A stretch of 64,000 bases of DNA from Antedon mediterranea (Eukaryota > Echinodermata > Crinoidea > Comatulida > Antedonidae), in NCBI RefSeq assembly GCF_964355755.1, contig NC_092679.1, positions 10,220,932 through 10,284,931 of the forward strand, written 5' to 3'. The position numbers and the translations under genes are program-made. Positions within the stretch are counted from its first letter, which is position 1; each line of letters opens with the position of its first letter. The notes beneath the pieces were generated by a model. It was not told the DNA's origin. It searched no databases and saw only the letters and a list, made by a program, of their open reading frames with translations. This document shows positions 57,805 through 64,000 of the stretch, piece by piece.

Positions 57805-58840
57805 GGGATAACGATGCAAAATTAAAAGTTCTTATTTTTCAACCAATTTAAACACTATATGTTAGTATTTTGTTTCAATATTCCAATAAAGAAAGAATTA
57901 CGAAAATCTGACTTGTAGTTTTCGAAATATAAGGTCTAAAACATCTCCGAAAATGATCGTTTTTGGCCACGAACGTTGTAAACAAATTGCGCCCTCAGTC
58001 GACAATTGTATGAACCACACCAATTTTCGCTAAAATAATTACAAATAATTACGTTTTATAGTAATTTATTTTATATATCAACATTGGAAATATCAATAAA
58101 ATATGTTATTAAATGTTTACAAAATATATAAAATTGTTTATTTAACGGAATTCGTACAAATTCATTGCTCTAAATTTGTGTAGTAACATCAGTACAGACA
58201 GACCATGTGACTTCGCGGTACACGCGAGAGAAAACATTCCGCTGTGGGTGATTCGCGTCCACCAATCAAATAGCCAGGATCCAAAAGCATTCAACCGTGA
58301 GCTCTGCCGATCGCGGGAAATCTCAGCTTTGATTGGCTTACGATGACATCATATCACAAAATGGTGGTTTTGTAGTTGAGCCTCACGTAATTTTCACAAT
58401 TTTATTTTAAAAATGAAATAAATGGACCTTCTTTATGGTATGTGTGATTTTTCTCTAAAAGATTTAAATAATAAAGGCTTCATATAGAGAAAAAACCGTT
58501 TTTTTGGCACTTATAATAAATATTTCTCAGAGAAAAAAGCACATGGCATGTAGAACTATATTATCTTGGCGTAGGAAGACAAACAAATCCCAGGTCATGA
58601 GAGGCTCAACTACAAAAACAAGGTTGAATAGGGTTAGGTCACTGGACCGTTCGAAGGTTTTTGAGTAAACAATCTACCGCGTATGGTCGTACGCGCTAGA
58701 CAGTACGATATTTTAACCACATTTTGTACATGTTTGGTTGAATGTAATGACGATAAAAAATAGTTGATCTTATGGAATGATATGTAAATAAATAAATACT
58801 CAAAAGAATTATGTTTACAGTTCAATTATTTTCAGAATAA
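57805..58840. repeat. Direct duplication, copy 1 (about 1.04 kb)
   Basis: From GGGATAACGATGCAAAATTA to TTCAATTATTTTCAGAATAA. It contains an internal inverted repeat, GGTTTTGTAGTTGAGCCTC at 58366-58384 and GAGGCTCAACTACAAAAAC at 58601-58619. Copy 2 is at 59167-60166. Confidence 0.85.
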
Positions 58841-59166
58841 TATTACATAAAAATGTGTTTACCAATGGACAGATAATCGCGTCAATGACATAGCGCGCAT
58901 GGTAACGTACGCGTAGTTGAATCGTGGCAATAACAATGGAGTCAACTCTCGGTAACCCTAATAATAATAATGAAATATTAATTTATCCTCTATACGCCAG
59001 GTGAAAACATTTCTTGCCTCTCAAAACCAGTGGCGTATCCAGGATTTTGAAGTTGGCGGGGCCGGGAATTGCCAATTTGCCGACAAAATTGGTGTCATTA
59101 TCTGTACATACACGACGTCTCTGATCAATATATGTTCTAGGATTACATAGTCATATTGTCTTATAT

Positions 59167-60166
59167 GGGATAACGATGCAAAATTAAAACCAAACCAACA
59201 TTATCTATTAGTATGTTGTATTCATATTACAATAAAGAAAGAATTAGGAAAATCTGACTTGTAGTTTTCGAAATATAGGGTCTAAAACATCGCCGAAAAT
59301 GATCGTTTTTAGCCACGAAAGAAGTAAAACAATTTGCGGCCTCAGTCGACAATTCTATTAACTACGCCATTTTTGGTTAAAATAATTACATATAATTACG
59401 TTTTTTAGTAATTTATTTTATATATCACCATTGGAAATATCAATAAAACATGTTATTAAATGCTTTTAAAATATATAAAGTTGTTTACTTAACGGAATTC
59501 GGACAAATTCATTGCTCTAACTTTGTGTAGTAACGATCAAAGAGATTCATGGTACACGCGCGAGAGAAAACATTCCGCTGCGGGTGATTCGCATCCACCA
59601 ATCAAATCAGCTAGAATCCTAATCATTCAACCGTGAGCAATGCCAATCGCGAGAAAGCTCAGCTTTGATTGGCTTACGATGACATCATATCACAAAATGG
59701 TGGTTTTGTAGTTGAGCCTCACGGAATATTCTGTTCCAAAAATGAAATACCGGTACATGGATATTTTTTATGGTATATGTGCTTTTTCTTTAAAAAATTT
59801 GAATAATAAAGGCCTCATATCGAGAAAAAAAAACGGGTTTTTGGCACTTATAATAAATATATCTTAGACAAAAAAGCACATGGCATGTGGAAATATATAA
59901 TCTCTTAGCGTAGGAAGACATACAAATCTCAGGTCATGAGAGGCTCAACTGCATGCAAAAACAAGGTTTTAGGGTAAGGTCAAAGACTTTTGAGTAAACA
60001 ATCTACCGCGTACGGCCGTACGTACGTGCTACACATTTTTAACGTGTTTCGTTAGATGTAATGAAAATAAAAAATAGTTGGATCTGAAGGGATCAATGAT
60101 GATATGATATGTAAATAAACAAACACTCAAAAGAATTATGTTTACAGTTCAATTATTGTCAGAATA
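59167..60166. repeat. Direct duplication, copy 2 (about 1.0 kb)
   Basis: Same order of blocks as copy 1 with roughly 80-90% similarity by eye and small deletions. The GAGGCTCAACT inverted repeat is retained, at about 59702-59720 and 59940 onwards. Just before it, CCAGTGGCGTATCCAGG near 59029 resembles a hAT-type terminus. Confidence 0.85.
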
Positions 60167-61179
60167 AATAGTTTATTTTTTTCCCCGGCACCTTTGTTTG
60201 CCGACGGCCGCGATGATGTGCCGACGAAAACGAAATTAGGGGGGCCCGGCCATTTTTGTGTCAAAGAATTCGCACGCTGAGGACACACGCGTCTCTTTTG
60301 TATAGCGTTTTCCTGCAGTTCATGCATTATTTTTAGATTTTTTTGTCTATGAAATAACGCTTATATTCCGTTTTTATATTAGTAATTAATTTTATTAATG
60401 GTATTAATTTGGTAACATATATATATTGTGTCTATAATAACAAAAGAATAAATGTTAGGGCCTACATGCAAGTCAGGATACATCAAAGCATGAACCAATA
60501 CAAAAAACACACAAATTCACCCCTCTTTTTATACAGTATATGGCTCTCTGTGTGTTTTTGAACAAATTGCGCCGCCAACGTTATTAAAATTCAGAGACTC
60601 GTTCATCATTTCATTTGTAATAATTTGCCATTATTATTTTAATATTGTTCATACCCCTTTCAGTATATTAACAAATATATCCACGAAACTTTATTATTTT
60701 ATTTAGTCATCAAAGTATGCATAAAAAATTGAAAATATTACATAATTGTTATTAATATGACGTAGTTATAGGATGTTTCGTTCCAAAATCAATCAATCGA
60801 ACTTTATAATGTACTATTATTTATTCTTTATATCAAACCAACAGTGTAAAACACCAATAACAGGTTGAAAATAAAAACTAAACTATAAAATATAAAATAT
60901 TCTTTGCCGCAAGTACTTCTGTACGCTGTGCACATCGATATTTCATCGTAAAATGTGCAATTACATTTTTTTAAATATAAGAAAAAGTTGAAAGTATTTT
61001 GTTGCTCCTATACTTTACATGCATTAATGCAGACAAGTTTGACACATTTTGATCTGCATATCACGTGACTATAATACAATGTCGTAACTCTTTATATATA
61101 TGGCTCTGTATATTTTAATTCGTTACTTTGACGAATTACTATTCATTATTGTAAACAAAAGTAAAATATTGAACATAAA
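60167..61179. other. AT-rich non-coding stretch
   Basis: A GC-richer patch at 60181-60260 (CCGACGGCCGCGATGATG) precedes about 900 bp of AT-rich sequence. I see no gene or repeat family here. Confidence 0.45.
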
Positions 61180-61696
61180 TATAGCCTGGTGGTATAAACT
61201 GAAGATTGTCACACATGATCATAGGATAGTCGAACGTATTATATAGTACTCCATGTATTTACTGTAAAGACTGGGTTCGCTAATAATAATAATAATTTTT
61301 GCGTCAGGACAATGCTTCGATAACCACTGGTCTTAAAAGAATTAATTTTTGTCTCAAATTTGTCATATATTTATTTTTGTACACTTGAAGAATAATATCA
61401 CTTTTGATATTTGACCTCAATGTTCACTCACCGAATAAACGTCGATCTTTAAATAAATTCCCCTCAAATAAACGGTGACCATGTCACTCCCATGAAACAT
61501 CATATGGAATAATCGGCGTCTATTTCCATTAGATTATACCCCCTCCCATTGAATAAACAACTTTCTTCCAATAAATGTCCACCTAAAAACCACCTAAACA
61601 ATAAACAGCCCAGGCCGTTTTTTCAATAAATACGGTACTTTAAATCTAGCACATCTAGGGTCTAGCGTGCTGTTAAACAGAATAATCGGTTAAAAA

Positions 61697-62089
61697 CGGG
61701 TGTTTCGAAACTAGAGACCCGAGACCAGAGACCCGAGACCCAATACGAAAAGGGAGACCTAAATATACGAAAAGGGAGACCCACGTACGAAAAGGGAGAC
61801 CCCACTATACGAAAAGGGAGACCCCACTATACGAAAAGGGAGACCCCAATATACGAAAAGGGAGACCCTAATATACGAAAAGGGAGACCTAAATATACGA
61901 AAAGGGAGACCAAATATACGAAAAGGGAGACCCAAATATACGAAATGGGAGACCTAAATATTTCGAAAAGGGAGACCCACTATACGAAAAGAGAGACCAC
62001 ACTATACGAAAAGGGAGACCCTAATATAGATCTCCCTTTTCGTATTGGGTCTCGTGTCAGGTCTCGGGTCTCTAGTTTCGAAACACCCG
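61697..62089. mobile_element. Small TIR element, second (inverted) copy
   Basis: Ends CGGGTGTTTCGAAACTAGAG and CTCTAGTTTCGAAACACCCG, with a tandem interior of ACGAAAAGGGAGACCCCACT-type units. Its flanking duplication is the exact complement of that at 46445, so both copies descend from one insertion that was then duplicated in inverse orientation. Confidence 0.75.
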
Positions 62090-62154
62090 TTAAAAACAGA
62101 TGATTTCATTTTTACAGAAACCGGTCCTATATATTTGTCTACTTTTGGATTGGG

Positions 62155-62790
62155 GGTGGGGGTAGTTGACCAGGGGGTAGTTGACCAGGGGGTAGTTGAC
62201 CGGGGGTAGTTGACCGGGGGGTAGTTGACCGGGGGTAGTTGACCGGGGGTAGTTGACCGGGGGGTAGTTGACCGGGGGGTAGTTGACCGGGGGGTAGTTG
62301 ACCGGGGGGTAGTTGACCGGGGGGTAGTTGACCGGGGGGTAGTTGACCGGGGGGTAGTTGACCGGGGGGTAGTTGACCGGGGGGTAGTTGACCGGGGGGT
62401 AGTTGACCGGGGGGTGGTTGACCGGGGGGTGGTTGTCCTAAGGGGGTGGTTGTCCTAAGGGGGTGGTTGTCCGGGGGGTTGTTATCCTAAGGGGGTTGTT
62501 GTCCTAAGGGGGTTGTTGTCCTAAGGGGGTTGTTGTCCTAAGGGGGTAGTTGTCCTAAGGGGGTAGTTGTCCTAAGGGGGTAGTTGTCCGGGGGTAGTTG
62601 TCCGGGGGATAGTTGTCCGGGGGATAGTTGTCCTAAGGGGATAGTTGTCCTAAGGGGATAGTTGTCCTAAGGGGATAGTTGTCCGGAGGGTAGTTGTCCG
62701 GAGGGTAGTTGTCCGGAGGGTAGTTGTCCTAAGGGGGTAGTTGTCCGGGTGGTAAACATCCGGGGGTAACTGTCTAGGGGGTAGGTGTCC
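62155..62790. repeat. G-rich 14-17-bp minisatellite
   Basis: About 40 units. First GTAGTTGACCGGGGG (15 bp, more than ten nearly perfect copies at 62258-62415), then GTAGTTGTCCTAAGGGG and related variants. One strand has regular G5-G6 runs. Confidence 0.9.
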
Positions 62791-62799
62791 TAGAACCGG

Positions 62800-63295
62800 G
62801 AAAATAGGGGTGTCTCATTTATTAATTTAGTGTGCTAATGTGTTAAAATACAGCTGCTTTTGTTTAGTGCATTATGTTTCAGAAAAAAGGGGAAAACAAC
62901 TAGCGCCCTACACGCTGCAGAAATAATTGCAGTATTCAAGTTAATACAGTATATTATGGCTCTTTATTTCTATATACTCTCTTCGGTATCCTTCACTAAT
63001 ATGGATATTAGGTGGATTCCCTAAGGTGGATATTGAATAATTTTTAACAGATTTATAAAGAAAGTATTATAAAGAAATTAGTTTTTATTCCAGTTACAAA
63101 TAAAAAATATAATATACCTGTATCTAACGATAACAGTAGCACATTTAATAAGATCTATCACATACTGATTGTTAGGTAATCAGTTAATTCAAATAAACAT
63201 TATAATTATGTCAATGAATCTGTACCATTTTGTTACCAGCAAACACAGAACGTTTGTTAAATGTTTGAAAATGCATGTTTTTAGGTTTATTTTTT
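62800..63295. other. AT-rich spacer
   Basis: Nothing recognised. The minus-strand frame 63426-63211 overlaps the candidate exon below in another register and is not supported. Confidence 0.4.
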
Positions 63296-63528
63296 CTAAA
63301 ACGTTTTAAATGTTTCTGTGATAATGTCACCGTGACGAGGATGATTGGTGTCTTCCAATATAGCATGGAATATATCGGCAAGCAGTTCGCTGTAGAACGA
63401 GTCAAGCATTTGCATGGACAAACCAATTTCTTTCCCCACTCTACCTAGCACCTTCTCAATTCGGTCTTTATCCCCCTTACATGCCCTATTCTTTTTCAAA
63501 TTCACCCATTTGTTTTTGGCGTTGCTGT
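63296..63528 (-). CDS. Candidate terminal exon, unknown protein
   Basis: A minus-strand frame opens right after TTGACTAACAATAG, which looks like a branch point and splice acceptor. It encodes about 76 residues ending at 63296. The sequence (KNKWVNLKKNRACKGDKDR, GLSMQMLDSFYSELLADIFH, DTNHPRHGDIITETF) has balanced, protein-like composition and amphipathic helices, unlike the low-complexity frames around it. I do not recognise the family. No upstream exon was found before the window ends, so it may equally be part of a broken element. It is the only candidate for a host-type exon with a plausible splice site. Confidence 0.35.
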
Positions 63529-64000
63529 TCTATTGTTAGTCAACAGAATCTATTGTTAGTTGAAAGGCTGGTTACATAACCATTAAACACAAAATTCACA
63601 TACACATGCTTATAGTGAAATTAGCCTAAATCACACACAGCATTAAGACACACACAAATATATATATTTTCGAGAAATCTTTTGTAGGAGAATTTTACAG
63701 TATGTGGAGGTATGCACTCTCGGAGTGGCTTTCTTGTTAATATAATTAATCTAATCAGATAACTGACAAAATGACTCTAGCTTTGACTTTCCTCATTGAC
63801 TTGCACTTTGTTATTACCCCTATGTGTCACCGATAGAACAGTCCGAGTTGATTCACTACTGATTGCCTCGACCTAATTAAGTTTTTTTGAGTTTGTATGA
63901 ATTGTATGTTTTGAATCACACTGCTTGTATTTATTATTAATAATAAACATTTTACCAAAACCTTTTAAAAATACAATTATTATATAAATCATTAAAAATA
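63529..64000. other. AT-rich end of window
   Basis: No gene recognised. If the candidate exon is real, this is intron or upstream sequence. Confidence 0.4.

Larger units (their letters stand above)
61180..62799. repeat. Right arm of the long inverted repeat
   Basis: Reverse complement of 46185-47385, with larger minisatellites. It starts near TAAACTGAAGATTGTCACAC and ends GGTAGGTGTCCTAGAACCGG. It contains a second copy of the small TIR element at 61697-62089, flanked by TTAAAAA (61690-61696 and 62090-62096), and a G-rich minisatellite at 62155-62790. Confidence 0.85.

Overview
This window contains no convincing intact host gene. It is a transposable-element and satellite graveyard from an AT-rich animal genome. 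Two things point to a marine deuterostome (echinoderm or hemichordate type). First, a Ty3/gypsy element at 48.0-53.3 kb carries integrase upstream of reverse transcriptase, the Gmr1-like order described from deuterostomes. Second, it sits with BEL/Pao, CR1/L2-like and L1/Tx1-like elements and invertebrate-type multi-copy protein families. The species cannot be fixed from sequence alone.

Layout. 0-4.4 kb: a relic of a transposon-associated protein (minus), a CR1-like reverse-transcriptase relic split by an L1-like 3' end with a 10-bp target duplication, the 3' end of a gypsy element with its LTR, and a minus-strand LINE tail. 4.4-15.9 kb: about 290 copies of a 35-bp satellite, interrupted at 7808-9143 by a 1.34-kb TG...CA element with a TTAT duplication. 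Rare variants show that the array grew by nested segmental duplications. 15.9-24.9 kb: an L1-like LINE split by a nearly full-length CR1/L2-like LINE (ORF1 with one stop, ORF2 of 1033 codons). 25.26-32.5 kb: a minus-strand BEL/Pao element with LTRs, a tRNA-derived SINE inside its RNase H region and a deletion in its integrase core. 32.5-34.7 kb: another LINE relic. 34.7-37.9 kb: a candidate DNA transposon, with a frameshifted cysteine-rich protein gene between inverted subterminal repeats. 39.5-44.8 kb: tandem repeats inside a second structure with inverted subterminal repeats. 44.9-64 kb: inverted promoter-like and hAT-like ends, 1.2-1.6-kb inverted arms rich in minisatellites (46.2-47.4 and 61.2-62.8 kb), the Gmr1-like element, a 2.66-kb foldback element with TAA duplications, a direct duplication, and one candidate host-like exon near 63.4 kb.

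How it fits together. The elements form a readable insertion stratigraphy: L1-like into CR1-like, CR1-like into L1-like, SINE into BEL, and an LTR-like element into the satellite. Several coding regions are broken only by single-nucleotide frameshifts or single stops. Some breaks may therefore be assembly errors in homopolymers rather than old decay. Nothing resembling a prokaryotic operon, CRISPR array, rRNA or tRNA gene was seen.
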